Positions 32,154 through 43,986 of a DNA stretch of 64,000 nt are shown piece after piece; the stretch's first letter is position 1; every line of letters starts with the position of its first letter. Source of the DNA: Prostheceraeus crozeri. Taxonomy: Eukaryota; Platyhelminthes; Polycladida; Euryleptidae. The DNA lies in contig CAJQUW010001841.1 in the NCBI GenBank assembly GCA_907163375.1, forward strand, positions 45,585 to 109,584, in the 5' to 3' direction. The notes beneath the pieces were generated by a model. The model had not been told where the DNA came from. It saw only the letters and a list, made by a program, of their open reading frames with translations, and searched no databases. A program made the translations under genes and the position numbers.

Positions 32154-32835
32154 GCTTTTCCGTGAGATAGTCTAGTGAGATCTTCACTATTAGTAGATAG
32201 AATGGGATTGATGAATTGAATGGGAATGTCACCGTCTCACTGGAGTTAATCGGAGTTTGTGGGACGGAGAGTATTGTAGGATCAATGAATGCGTCTGACG
32301 CTGTTTTGCTCCGCCGCTGTGCGCTGTGGTTCGACTACGGCTAGCATCCCTTTATTAAGTAACGATGTGTCGCTTTTGTTAAACCTCTCTGACCATGAAT
32401 GAGGTTCACTGACTCGATGTAAAAAAGGATTGACATCGAAGTGATGTCAACGAGGGAAGTCAATGACAGTGTACTCAATCATGGAAAAAGCGGAATTTGA
32501 TAGCCTAGTTAATTCAGGTCACTCACCAGATTTTGGAAATGCTGATGCTGTTCATTGCTATCACCGAGTGATTAAAACCATGTCAGAGCTTTCACAGAAG
32601 TAACACCTGTTGAAAATGTACTTTGTAAGAATTCGAGAAATCTCGAGGTATTTCTCGAAAAGTTCGAGAAATCAGAAACTCATTCTTGTCTCGATTTCTC
32701 GATTCTCGCCCATGTATAATAGTTACCAGATTTCAACCACTTCTCTTGTGATCTATGTCTTCATTTTTTGGAATGTCCATCAGTTATCACAGTAAGAACA
32801 GAACGACTGTTGAAAGCATGTATTTTCTTTTTCAG

Positions 32836-32903
32836 AAAAAAATACACTTTTCTTTCATAGTTTGAGCATCTCGAAGCAAGACTCGGACACGGAGCTGAAC
32901 AAA
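32836..32903 (+). CDS. ITPK1: ITPK1-like exon, variable loop after SAG
   Basis: A 68-bp exon between acceptor TTTCTTTTTCAG and donor GTAAGT, entering with two bases (phase 1) and leaving in phase 0. Joined to the previous exon it reads SAG-KKNTLFFHSLSISKQDSD-TELNK. The remembered family pattern here is a short polar stretch, then I-FF-N-S-H-x-V-S-K and a run rich in D, E and S, so LFFHSLSISKQDSD fits well. The exon lies 118 bp beyond the right end of the hAT element, so that insertion did not disrupt splicing. It was found only by looking for this missing segment with the right phases. Confidence 0.82.
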
Positions 32904-33449
32904 GTAAGTGTGACTGTTATTATTAATATTAGTAAGTACGACTAAATGCTAACGAAAGTATTACTACTTCAATAAAGGGTCCCACTTATTCGTTTGGCAT
33001 TGGTCACTGGAATGCCTAATTGACATTAAATTGCTACTAAATCAGGCTTTCAAGTGTACCTACTTTTCCTACTTTATCATACTTTTTCCGTTTTTTTCCT
33101 ACTTTTACCTAAGACAATATATCTTTGTTTTGCTGAGTGAATATTGTTCAACAGTATCACATGGAAAGATTTTTTTCACACTAATCAATATTTGTGTGGC
33201 ATCACGTGTCTCGTTGCAAAGCTTCGGCGATGACTCTGATAATAAATGAGTAATAATGGGATGAACTGTGATTGGATGAGTACTTTTGATGATGGAGAGG
33301 CGTTTAATGGTTTCGATACTTTGCATTTTCGTTTTAATATCTTTTAGCTTTCTAAAGTTTCTTCGTCTAACTCATTATAGTCATCAAAATTGCTACTAAT
33401 TATAGAGTATCCAAAATGCACCAATAATCACTCAGCAAAACAAAGATAT

Positions 33450-34070
33450 ATTGCCCTCTTTCGGATGACTTGGGTCCCCACTTTCAACGAGAGTTGTGCG
33501 AAGATATCCGCGAACCTGGAGCTGCATTCACATTAATGTTTGACTGAACAGAAAAATTCGCAAAACGGAAACAATGTGACTTGCTTGTTAGATATTGGTC
33601 TGAAAAAACGGATCAAGTTCAGGTTCGTTTTTTTGAAGGCGTTGATGTTTGACCATGCCAAAGGTGATCAGGTTTCTTAAGCCCTTATCGAGACTTCGAG
33701 TGAAGAAGGACTCGAAATGCATCCAAGCAGCTCATCAGTTTAGGATCAGATGATCCAAACGCCAGCAAATCAATTTGGAACAAGGTCAACGAGCACAAGA
33801 AAGTGCAAGTACTGTGTAAAAACTGTAGAGAAGCGATGGATGCTGGAAGCGTTGGAGAACAGAAAAATAACGCTGTATAACATAGAAGCCGATGTTGTTG
33901 CGTACAGGCTTAGGCGCAAAGCGATCTGCGTTCATCAGAGAATCTGTATAAAGAAGCAGAAAAACCCCTGCATGAAGCCATCAAATGGAATGACTTTTCG
34001 GAGGTTTGTGTTGTTCAGGGACTGATGGAAGTAGCTAAGAGGAAAATGTCATCAGATCGGTAGACATTGC
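33450..34070 (+). pseudogene. hAT-like transposase fragment (DUF4371-type)
   Basis: Across frameshifts the + strand reads AAFTLMFD, CDLLVRYWSEKTDQVQVRFF, KQLISLGSDDPNASKSIWNK. The family patterns are LMFD-E-T-x-x, L-x-x-R-x-YW-x-x-x and L-x-x-L-GSD-G-P-N-V-x-x-x. A further piece near 33950-34050 (AEKPLHEAIKWNDFSEVCVV) may be the tail. It is a separate remnant, 730 bp beyond the hAT element and in the opposite orientation. Confidence 0.6.
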
Positions 34071-34850
34071 AGAAAGACATGAAAAGATGCAAGAAATTAA
34101 GGCGAAGCCACGATTTGCAAGTGGCTGAAGAATAATAGTTGAATAGTTAGAAGCTACAAAGTTTAGAGGGTGAAAAAGTACGATCCTAGCATCTCGACAC
34201 AGCCGATGGATGATGTCACTAGCTTTATGATGGCCTGTGAATTTGATCGTAGTAGTGGTAAAGATAATCTGCCGATAAAATATTTCCTTTCGAAAGAATG
34301 TAGCTTTTCATCTTGTGACTTATGAATATCTATTGTAGTGAGTGCTATACGGTATTATGATGCCGTCCCAGAGCAGGCAACAAGCGTCAAAAATGTCATG
34401 ATTGAGGTCTCTTGAAGTTGACATTCTGTGCGTTTCCATAGAAGATATTTTCCGAAACGATTTCTTGTGTTATATGATGACTTTGGTTGCAGCTTAATTG
34501 GCAGACGTTGTCAAAAGGCATTTTTTGCATCGATGAGGATCAGTGCAGAATTTTCACCGTAGAGGGCATACCAAAGAGGGCAGTCTGAATCAGATGTCCC
34601 TGTTCAGTTGAAATGAACTAACGAATCGATTATTTTATCGCCCAAAACTTAGCATTTCCAATAATTCTTAGTAGCGCATCATCTCACTATTCCCGACTTG
34701 TTCGTAAAGGATGAACTTTTCTCATGGTTGCAATGATATTTCTGAGTTCTTCAAAATCAGACTGACCACCAAATCATACTTCTTGCAACACTTACTTCTT
34801 CAAAAGCATCCGCATTCATCCTGGATGACATAATTCTCATTGTGGCTGAG
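34071..34850. other. Unassigned intron sequence
   Basis: No feature recognised. Confidence 0.45.
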
Positions 34851-34853
34851 TAT

Positions 34854-34940
34854 GTAGATTTGTCAGCCGATATTTCACCTGTCATTTTTCTAGGAAAGTC
34901 GTTTATATATCTCCAATTCCTAATTAGACGGCCTTAATGG
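34854..34940 (-). repeat. Dispersed repeat, copy 2 (inverted relative to 11813-11900)
   Basis: TTTGTCAGCCGATATTTCAC, GAAAGTCGTTTATATATCTC and ATTAGACGGCCTTAA are the complement of the 11.8-kb copy. Confidence 0.75.
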
Positions 34941-35099
34941 CACAATTAATTAAACAATTTCTTTCGCTGTGTTAGATAGTTGTTATATGAATTGATAAAG
35001 ACTATAAGTCGAAAGTTTTCATGACAAATTTTTATTGACCTTGTCTTTTAATATTGATAAAGAAATTCTTGCTGGTCAATGGCGAATAGTAGCTATATG

Positions 35100-36510
35100 C
35101 ATATAGAAACTCAGAAAATGCCATTGATGGTTCAAAATCTTGCCAGGAAATGCAAACTCTTCTTGAAATTTAACATTGAGGACTTCTACCCATCTATCAC
35201 TGGAGAATTATTGAACAAAGGCATAACTTTCTCTTAATCAATAATGGAACTCCCGAGAAAAGATGTTGCAGTGATAATGCACACATGGTAATCCCCTTTT
35301 TGATCAAAATACGACATGGATGAAGAAAACAATGATAATTTATTCGACGGTACAATGGGCAGTTATGTTGGAGCCGAGGTTCGTGAACTTGTAGGCTTAT
35401 TTCTTCTTCAAGAACTTTCGGTAGATTTGAATGCAACAATATTGGCTTATACAGAGATAATGGCTTATGTGTGATGCCAAACACCTCCAGTCCACAGTGT
35501 ATCGCTCTAGAAAAGACTAAATGCAAACCTTCAAATGACACAAACTAAACATAGCAGCTGATTGTAATATAAAATCAACTGACTTTTTGGATATTTATTT
35601 CAGTTTGGAGGACGAAACATATTGACCATACACCAAGCCAAACAGCAATCCATTATACATTCATAAGCAATCCAATCACCCTCCTTTAATCCTAGAGCAA
35701 ATACCTGACGTGGTTGGAAATAGAGTATCCAGATTATCATACAACGAAGTCGAATTCAATAAAGGAAATGCGAATTATCAAAAAGCTCTGAATGAAAGTT
35801 ATCATCCATGCAATTTGACATTCAGTCCTAAACAAATCAAAGGGGAAAAGAAATATCATATGGTTCAATCCTCCCTCCAGTGCAAATGTGAAAACTGACA
35901 TAAGAAGACAACTGTCATTGATCAAAAAAAACATTTCCCCAGTCATCACAAACACCACAGTCTATTCATTAAAAATAATGTGAAATTGACTTACAGCTGT
36001 GTCAACAATATGAAAACCATCGTAAAAAGTCACAATTCAAAGATTTTCAACAAATCATTTAAACCAGAAGAAACTACAAACAAAGAGACGAATTGCAATT
36101 GCAGAAACAAAAATGAATGCCCATATTATCACAATGGATAATCTACAAACCTGCAGCAACCTACCGATTATAAGAAAATACCTACTACGGCTTGTATGAG
36201 GGTGACTTCAAAGGCCGATGTAATAATCACAAAAAATCGCTTAACAGCATGCGATATAAAAATGAAACTTCGTTGTCACAATACATGTGGTCACTAAAAA
36301 ATAACGATATTCCCGATGGCATTAAATGGAGCATAGGTAAGCAAACAAATATATACTTAAATGGAAGCTGATACTGCAGTCTATATCTATCTGAAAAGTA
36401 TCACATCATCACTGCCAATTCAGAAACACTAGGCAACTCATAAACAAGAAAACTGAAATAATATTAAAATGCTGACAACGACGAAAATGTCTGTTGTCCA
36501 CTCTTACACC
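35100..36510 (+). pseudogene. Penelope-like element, RT and GIY-YIG regions, decayed
   Basis: Pieces in all three + frames follow the usual order. RT motif A: LKFNIEDFYPSITGELLNKG. Then NNDNLFDGTMGSYVGAEVRE with LVGLFLL. Motif C: LYRDNGLCV, where the second catalytic Asp is Asn. Then AADCNIKSTDFLDIYFSLED, PYTKPNSNPLYIHKQSNHPP and IPDVVGNRVSRLS. The nuclease region has CNCRNKNECP, YYGLYEGDFKGRCNNHKKSL, KNETSLSQYMWSLKNNDI and LSEKYHIITA. RT plus GIY-YIG in one protein is diagnostic of Penelope-like elements, which copy themselves by target-primed reverse transcription. More than ten stops and frameshifts: long dead. Confidence 0.85.
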
Positions 36511-36682
36511 GTAGACTATCATAGGCATAGATTTGAACTTCGTATAACCATGGTTCTGTAAATTGATTTTCTTCTTATATTGTCTGATGATCGGTGGTAT
36601 ATGTATATACATTTTTTGTATATATGAAAATACCTGTCGACGAAATGAACCAATGTAGTATATATGTATTGGTATATATTTT

Positions 36683-36745
36683 CCCAAGGAAAAACACAAC
36701 GATCCGTGCACGTTTCAGAGTTTATTGAACTCCTTCCTCAATGGA
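36683..36745 (-). repeat. Hairpin with GAAACGTGC motif, Penelope-type terminal motif
   Basis: On the minus strand: CATTGAGGAAGGAGTTCAAT, then AAACTCTGAAACGTGCAC. A stem (GAGTT...AACTC) followed by GAAACGT lies about 170 bp beyond the decayed Penelope coding region. Confidence 0.5.
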
Positions 36746-39700
36746 AACTGATGAGAAACATGCAAACCTTTTTATAAGAAGTAATACAATTCACATTGAA
36801 ATCAGTGCATATGAGCTAAAATCACAAAATAGATGCAAACCACAAATTCAACATAATTCAGCGTTCAGCAGCAGTGCACTTAGGTGCAATTTTAAGTACT
36901 TGGGAGTCACCATTGTCACCTGCATAGAAATTTAGCAAATCATAAAATTGTCATGGTCACAAATTCAACAGGTGAGAAAAACCTCTCTCTTCGTATTTTT
37001 ACATAAATCTGCGCTTACATATTGTGTATATATGTGCACAACATATAAAATGTAAAAAGCTGCTGAAAAGTTGACTTTTTCAACTTCGTGAAAAAATCAT
37101 TCTTTCTTAGCCTTTGTAGTGGGAACATAGTAATATACGTGTATGTAAACATATTTGTCAAAAAATTCTTAACCCATACTATAGTACAGTCTTGCTGAAT
37201 CATTTATTTGAGTAGGACATCATTTATATGAGCTAAATGTATATGAGTAGACCGATTTCAGGGAATGTCAGAAAACCTCAGAAGAGATCAGGTATTGCGA
37301 TGTATTTATATACTGCCGTATGCGCCCCCTATTCTGCTTATGTGCTTCTCATGAGATGCGTCATCCCTTTTTATGCAATAATGAATTACAAGCAAATAAA
37401 TGATTTGATAAATAATTATTCTGTGGTGATTTGATAAGTAGGCATCACCGAAATAAAAGTGGAAACAAAACACGCATGTGCAACTTCGACATTCACTCTT
37501 AGAGATATTCGCTACTAAATGACTTCCCGTACCGCTTTGGGACTTAGTGCTTAGTCAGTAGACATCGAGTACTTTATTCGTTTGCTTGAATCTTTGTTTT
37601 AGATAGAGACCATGGTGTTGCAATTTGGAAGAGTATCAATCAGTTGCCACGAAGGAACATAAATCGTCAATCTTTGTATTAAATTATTATTAAATTATTG
37701 TATGTAAAATTAGAACATAGTATTAATTAACAGAAAACCTTCTGATAAAATATTTTTCTATAATTTGATTGAATTTCATGAAATGTTCTTCTTTGCAAAA
37801 ACCAATTTAGAGATCAACTCTGTCAAGGATTTGGATTGTTTATACATGTGCTAATGCGGCATAAAAAAGTGAAGCCATTAGAAAATTTTCGATCGACACA
37901 TCATTGCAAATTCATGTGACTCTGAAAACTCAAATTTCTAATGTTTTGATTCTTTTGTGTTCGTTGTATGCTTCCAACAGCTTCAATGAGGCCTGATGTT
38001 GGACAAAAATCATATTCGGTACAATTTATCATCCATCTTCGTGACACTGGTCCTTCTCAACATCAATCTGTGAACAAAAGCATGGATGACATAATATAGA
38101 CTAGGAGTATGACCAAAACAAACTACTTCAGATTCACCAGCAGCTTTGTTCAATAGATTTAGTCGGTATCAGCCAAACTTATCACCGACCTCTCTTGTCA
38201 ACTCAATCTGACCTACTGTGTTTTTCAAATAAGAAACATGCGATTCAGAAAACTACTTCTTGAAGCGCAATCTCCTCATAATCTCTGCTCCGTAATGCAT
38301 TAACGACCCGAGTATCTGTTCGTTGCTGTTCGTACTGTATATAAAATACAAATATTTCTTTACTTTTTATCTCTTATCGCTACACGTACACACCTACTGA
38401 ACACAATATTATGACGAATTTTCATACTTCACCTGTCTTTTCCTTTAACCCAATGCACGATGTGGCCCATGATATTTTTACAGAAAGTTTTACACAAACA
38501 ATATTATTAGCAGGATATAGAAAAATGTACTAGTTTGGAGGAAAAATACCAGATATTTTATAAGTATCAGCAGTCAGTTAATCAAAAGCAAATTTTCAGG
38601 ATATCAGGAAGAATGACATTTAAAACTTTGATTATTTGTGCATTAGTATGATCAAGTGATCGAAATCGTCGATGCATTCCAAACACTTTTTCTAAAACAA
38701 TGATTTCAGCGAACAGCTGTTGTTGGGTTTGTGATGATTAACATGGATATGACACAAGTGAATTCCAAATAGATGCGAACAACTCCCGAATACAAGATAG
38801 AAAGTTAAACAACTGTAGACGTGCCGCAGGGATAGAGCAATTGTTTACCACGAAGATTCCGTGTCAAATTATCAATGCATCGATTATCAATGACCAATGT
38901 TCAAACAGCTAGAAGTTGTGTGTTGCAATTAATTTTTGATTTTGTTCAATTATCAAATTTTCTAGTTGACTTTGGATAGTCTAATCATAGTCATTCCGAA
39001 TCACACCGCTAAGATCATTGACATCATCATCGTTTTTCTCTATTGTTTTTCGAGTTTCTAGATCTAATTTTAGTGATTATCACAAATTCCACAAATCTTT
39101 TGACAAACGTCGGTTCCTTATTTAAGAGTTTTAAGTGAAAGTTTTTTAATGAGGTTGGGTTGCGCATCTATATGGCTCGCAGAAAACATAAAAGTTTTCC
39201 AGCGTTAGTGAAAGTACTTTCAGCATATCACTGCTTTAAATCCCGGAGCAGATTGGACATTATAGAAAATTGTTCCAGATTGAGTTTTAATAGTAGGCTA
39301 ATAGTTTTAGACATTGCAGACATTGGTAGTAGAAGTGCAGAGTTGTTTAATCAAGTCAATATTCAATCGGTTCCGTGCCGTCCTATTGTGTCGCACATTA
39401 ACCCCCTTTCAGGAGATTTGATTACTCATTGTAAGTAATTATTCAACTATTGATTCAATAGCATAAACCCTGTACTATTTTTTTTGAAGTGGATAAAGTT
39501 TTAATGAATCAAAAACGGACTAGAGGTTAACATTTACAGAAGTGCCAATGCGCTGTCATTTTAAGTTTCATATTATACAATATTTTTCAAGCATTGTTAC
39601 CCATGATCTTAACAATATAAAAATTCTTTCAACAACTATTTTAGCACAAATCACGCTTTAGCAGCAATATTACAGAGAATAGAGCATGAAGTAATCGGCA

Positions 39701-39780
39701 ATATATATTTGAAGACAGTTGAAAATTACTTCAGTGTGTTCACATTGGAATGTTCAAGTATATGTGCAGCATATCATTCA
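36746..39780. other. Unassigned intron sequence
   Basis: Three kilobases of AT-rich sequence with only short frames; no termini, tandem repeats or coding similarity recognised. Confidence 0.5.
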
Positions 39781-39961
39781 TTCATAGCCATGTGAAAACA
39801 AGTTATTCTGCTCCCTGTGCTGGTATTGCAGGATGAGGTAATGTAGTTAAAATAGTGATATTGTGACTTGTGTGACTTGTTTTTATTTTAACTACATTAC
39901 CTCATCGTGCAACCTCATTCTGTACAGGGAGCAGAATAACTTGTTTTGACATGGCTATGAA
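39781..39961. mobile_element. Fold-back MITE
   Basis: TTCATAGCCATGTGAAAACA, AGTTATTCTGCTCCCTGT and GATGAGGTAATGTAGTTAAA are mirrored by TTTAACTACATTACCTCAT, ACAGGGAGCAGAATAACTTG and CATGGCTATGAA. 181 bp, centre near 39870. Confidence 0.8.
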
Positions 39962-40704
39962 TAACTACCTCCCATCAAAAGCGGTTAACATCATATCATT
40001 CATGCTTGTGTTATAAAGCACGAAAATCTATTGAATATTGACAAAAGTCCAGTAGTCCATTTTTTATGAACATTGCTGTAGTAGAATGAGAGGTGAAGAG
40101 AGCAAGATACCTCGCGTGTCGCGCGCTCAACCATGTGGTCCCCCTGATAATTCCGAGAAAAACAAGAAAATTTGAAAGATCCGGATGTCATTGCTTTCAT
40201 CAGTGGCCGATAGATGCAAAATGTTTTATTCATAGAGTAATCGAAAGCAGTTATATAAATCATAGACAATAAATATAGAAAAAATTTCGAATATTGCTCG
40301 CAAATCATGCAAAAATCAATCTAAATATTTGCAGTTATTCAAAAGTCGGGTTGCCCAAAGGAAGAAAGAATTCTGTCTTCGTTTCAAAAAGGCAATACTA
40401 ATAAGGCAATAAGAACAAAACCAAAACCAGCACGTTTACCTACTTGTATACTATGTGCCTACGTATAGCATTACTTGACACGTTTAATTTAACAAGTATA
40501 CCAGTGTCGTTCTTGTGTTGATGAAATCGTATTATTTATCCGCATTATGATTGAAATCCTTTACTGGGTATTGCTAATTCAAAGTCGCTTCGAAGCATTA
40601 GATCAAATAATAATTATATAAGCAACATTACCCTTTATTTATGGGATCATAAAACCTTTTCTTGAGTAATTTGTCGATGATGGATAAATTTTTTCTGTTC
40701 ACAG
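39962..40704. other. Unassigned intron sequence before a kinase exon
   Basis: No feature recognised apart from the acceptor at its end. Confidence 0.5.
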
Positions 40705-40873
40705 CTGGATGAAAATGGTGATGCTGAAGTTTCAATGGAGCCGGATCATGACATTCTAGTTTCAATCGGAAGAACATTGCGAGATAGTCTTCGGTTAGAC
40801 CTAATCGGCATCGATGTCATCATGGATATCACGTCGCAAAAGTATTGTGTGATAGATGTCAACACGTTCCCAG
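40705..40873 (+). CDS. ITPK1: ITPK1-like exon, metal-binding C-terminal ATP-grasp segment
   Basis: Acceptor TTCTGTTCACAG and donor GTGAGA bound a 169-bp exon in phases 0 and 1. It reads LDENGDAEVSMEPDHDILVS, IGRTLRDSLRLDLIGIDVIM, and CVIDVNTFP plus a split G. In ITPK1 the Mg2+ ligands are the Asp of the GID strand and the Asp and Asn of the VIDxN motif; all three are present (GIDVIM and VIDVN). The helix before GID (LRDSLRLDLIG) matches the ALR-x-x-L-G-x-x-L-x-G helix. The frame stays open past the donor to 41064, but that tail is not family-like. The usual Y-E-G-V after FPG must therefore come from another exon. Confidence 0.93.
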
Positions 40874-42229
40874 GTGAGACATCAACAAGGAGCATCAGCC
40901 TGTCAAAAATGTCATTCTTTTTTTCTGGACTATTTATACATTATTTGAAATGTCCAGATTTAAAAGTCGTCGCGATTTGTAGGTCGAGAGATGAATCGGT
41001 TTATGTATTTGACAGTCCAGTTGGCTGCAACTTGGACTGCCGGCCGATTAGAGTGGTTGTATGATTGCAAATGCTGCTTGAAAAGGATTTTGATTTATGG
41101 TAAAGGAAAGGGAAATTAGTGGCACACTGGTACAGCCATTCATCTGAAAATTATTTTAGAAGTTTTCACCTCAAGTAGTACGAAGTAATGTCTGTGGTCT
41201 TTGAAGGAATATTTGGATATTCATCGCTGGCCATATGAGTTGGTATAGGATTTTGCTATTGTATACTTCATAGGGGCGCACACCGGCCAGCGGGATGTCT
41301 TCAGAATAAGATGTCATTGGGTCTTAGATTGACAGCCATCCTTCAACTCCATTTTGCATCAGTTGCTTCATCAATGTATAATGAAATGATTTGATGTCAT
41401 GAACTTCATCCACATGATTTAATAATCACGACTTTCTTAATAACAATGTCAATTATAGTTATTTTAAATCTGCAGATAGGAAACCAATTACACAACAGAT
41501 GATGTGCGAGAAGTCGCTAAGACGCGTTTGCAAGTAATTGTAAGTGAATGAATGTGAGCGGCGACATTACTCGCACATAGCTGATATTGACTGACATTTT
41601 GGTTGGGCTATCATCTACATAGATAATTGACAAACTCAGAATGTTAATTCAAAACCACAGATAATACCAGACAAAAAATTGTTGATCAATCTTCGTGAAA
41701 AAGTTCAGATATTGTGATGGATCTATTTACTGCTTTGAAAACATGATACTTAAATGCCTTTTTAATAAATCCTGCTATGATATTAACTTTTCATCTTCAA
41801 TTCAAATTTTTACTCATCACGCGGTTTATATAGCAAAATAAATATTCCTTGAGCTGATTGATTGAAATTTCGAAACACATACCGGTATATATTATTGTGC
41901 TCATGTTATCGCAATGTAACTTTGGAAAGCAGTATCGTATAAATTTTTTCATCAATTACAGAAAAATGAACTCTCGCCTTAATAAGAATTCATGATTATA
42001 GACTATGTATAGTTTTCAAGACTCAGAAGTCGACAGTATGAATCACGTGGTAAATTTATGGGGATCAGAATTTGTCTGGAAAAGAAAATCATTGTGTGAT
42101 CAGGCAAGGAACGTGGTGTACGACAATGTTTTATTTTTATTTTTTTTTACGGATTTTGCGTCACTTTTTACCCCTACTGGGGCCTTGGACGGTGCTGACT
42201 TAAGTCAGACTTTGTTTGGAGCGTTGTGG
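40874..42229. other. Unassigned intron sequence
   Basis: No element recognised. A frame continues from the kinase exon to 41064 but is not conserved. Confidence 0.45.
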
Positions 42230-42330
42230 TGCTTTGTAGTCCGGATGCCCTTCCTGCCGACTTCTAATGACACTTTCCGGGTTCGACCTCTGGACCATGA
42301 GATCGCTAGTCCAAGTACGCAATAGACGTT
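42150..42330 (-). repeat. tRNA-type SINE fragment, copy 1
   Basis: Minus strand: ACTTGGACTAGCGATC, then GGTCGAACCC (B-box-like), then GGAAAGTGTCATTAGAAGTC. The A-box part is absent. It shares this order with copy 2 about 400 bp away. Confidence 0.55.
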
Positions 42331-42559
42331 ATATTGCTATTATCTCATTTGAAATCACACTGAAAATCCGAATAGTTTGATTGCTTTCACTTCCATTTAG
42401 CAATCAAGCCTACGGGATTGGAATTAAAAATCAAGCGAAAGGCAACTTTACTTTCATCTTTTGATGTTACTTAGTACCGTCATCTACTCATCTTTACGGT
42501 TGCACCGAATATCCGGGGTAGTGGAAATCCAATTATGCCAGCGTATCCTGCATCTGAAT

Positions 42560-42735
42560 GACGTCGTAACTACGCACCCCTGGGGCGGCTACGAACGTGA
42601 TGGCATTGTAGGACTTTTCTAGGACGTGATGTTTTCAGCCCACATAGACCCTTCCGAGTGCCAATGACACTTTCGGGGCTCGACCAAAAGATTGCTAGGC
42701 CAAGTATTTAACCACCGTGCCACGGAAGCTACTCA
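42560..42735 (-). repeat. tRNA-type SINE fragment, copy 2
   Basis: Minus strand: TGGCACGGTGG (A-box-like), TTGGCCTAGCAATC, GGTCGAGCCCC (B-box-like), AAGTGTCATTGGCACTCGG. The spacing of the two boxes fits a tRNA-derived SINE head. Confidence 0.6.
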
Positions 42736-43921
42736 GCAGAGGAGGACATTGATTATTGGGCATTTTTCTTAACACATAATTTGTCATTATTTTCATTAAT
42801 GTGTTCATTAATTTTGCTCTTTTATTTCAATGTGAAAATGACCGCATTGAATCATTTGTAATCAATCAAATTGTATTTTAGCTTAAACGATGAATTACCA
42901 TTTAAGAAGTATTATTCTTCCGTTTATATCATTCAATCTAAAGGTATGTAGCTAAAACCATATGAGATTCGCCATCGCAGGGTCGTCCGAATCGAATTGT
43001 CAGGACGGTTTAGGAAAGACAATAGAGAAAATGCGTGTAACAGTTAAGCATCGAAGTGAATCATTAATATACTTGTGTTTTAAAGCACATTTTGATAAGA
43101 GATGCTACTCATTACCGTCATGATTTTAAAGAGAATTTTAATACCACATTCATGCGAGTTTTTCATTGATTCGATCTACTTCATACATCAGAATATGCAC
43201 ATTACATTACTCATATCTCAAGGTTCATACCTAAGCAGCTCTATCAATGCGATACCGTTGAGCTAGCATCTCAAAATCCGCTATCGAATAACAAAATTAT
43301 CGGCTGGTGCAACAACAGTCATCTTTGACCAATTTTCCTGGCATTTGAGGATATGTGCATTTTTCACGAAGACTGTAAATCATGACAATAGAACGAATTG
43401 TCAACTTATGCTGCATTTCTGATTGCACGAAGTTCTATTGTCTGGCAATTTCTCACTCTGGCTCTGGCGCCTCAACATGTTTGTGAGTCATCAACTTTAA
43501 CCCTCAAATGGTCATGCTCTGTAAACATCACAATAGGCAAGTACCGACCAACTTTTCAATGGTCTTGTTGTCGCTTGCTTTGAACAAAACAGCTTTGATC
43601 GTAAAAGGATTCGGAATTTGTCAACGTCCTGCAACTTCAAATTTCAGTCAGTTGATGTGCGTGCATGATAGGCTATTTATTAACATATCATTGTCATTTA
43701 TTTAGAGACATTTTGATAGCATTGACATTCTGGAAGAGTAATGCAAATCAACATTTTATCTCATCACGCGGTCTTCAACTGACTGTTCAGATATTTGCAT
43801 TAATTGTTATGATGGTGTCGTCGGCATGAAAATTTCACAAAATGTGATAGCCGCTAGCTTGATATTCAACTCCCCATCGCTCTGCGCATAAAACTCAAAG
43901 ATGTAGTACCAAATCTAGCTG

Positions 43922-43986
<65 letters not shown>

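Larger units (their letters stand above)
28901..32718 (-). mobile_element. hAT DNA transposon, nearly complete
   Basis: Termini TAGACATGGGCGAGA (28901) and TATACATGGGCGAGA (complement of 32704-32718) follow the hAT pattern TA-x-x-x-x-TGGGCGA. The flanks GTAGTTGC (28893-28900) and ATAGTTAC (32719-32726) are an 8-bp duplication with two differences and the hAT-typical T at position 2. Subterminal zones contain several TCTCGA/TTCTCGA motifs in both orientations, probable transposase-binding sites. Length 3,818 bp. It carries a BED finger exon, a TRWNSTY exon and a dimerisation exon, all minus strand. The target-site differences and a missing coding segment suggest some age. Confidence 0.9.

Noticed and set aside
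33031-33249. Hydrophobic 72-codon frame
   Set aside because: Low-complexity T-rich sequence; no signal peptide context or similarity.
40874-41064. Frame extending the 40.7-kb kinase exon by 63 codons
   Set aside because: A consensus donor (GTGAGA) ends the exon exactly at FPG, and the extension has no kinase similarity.
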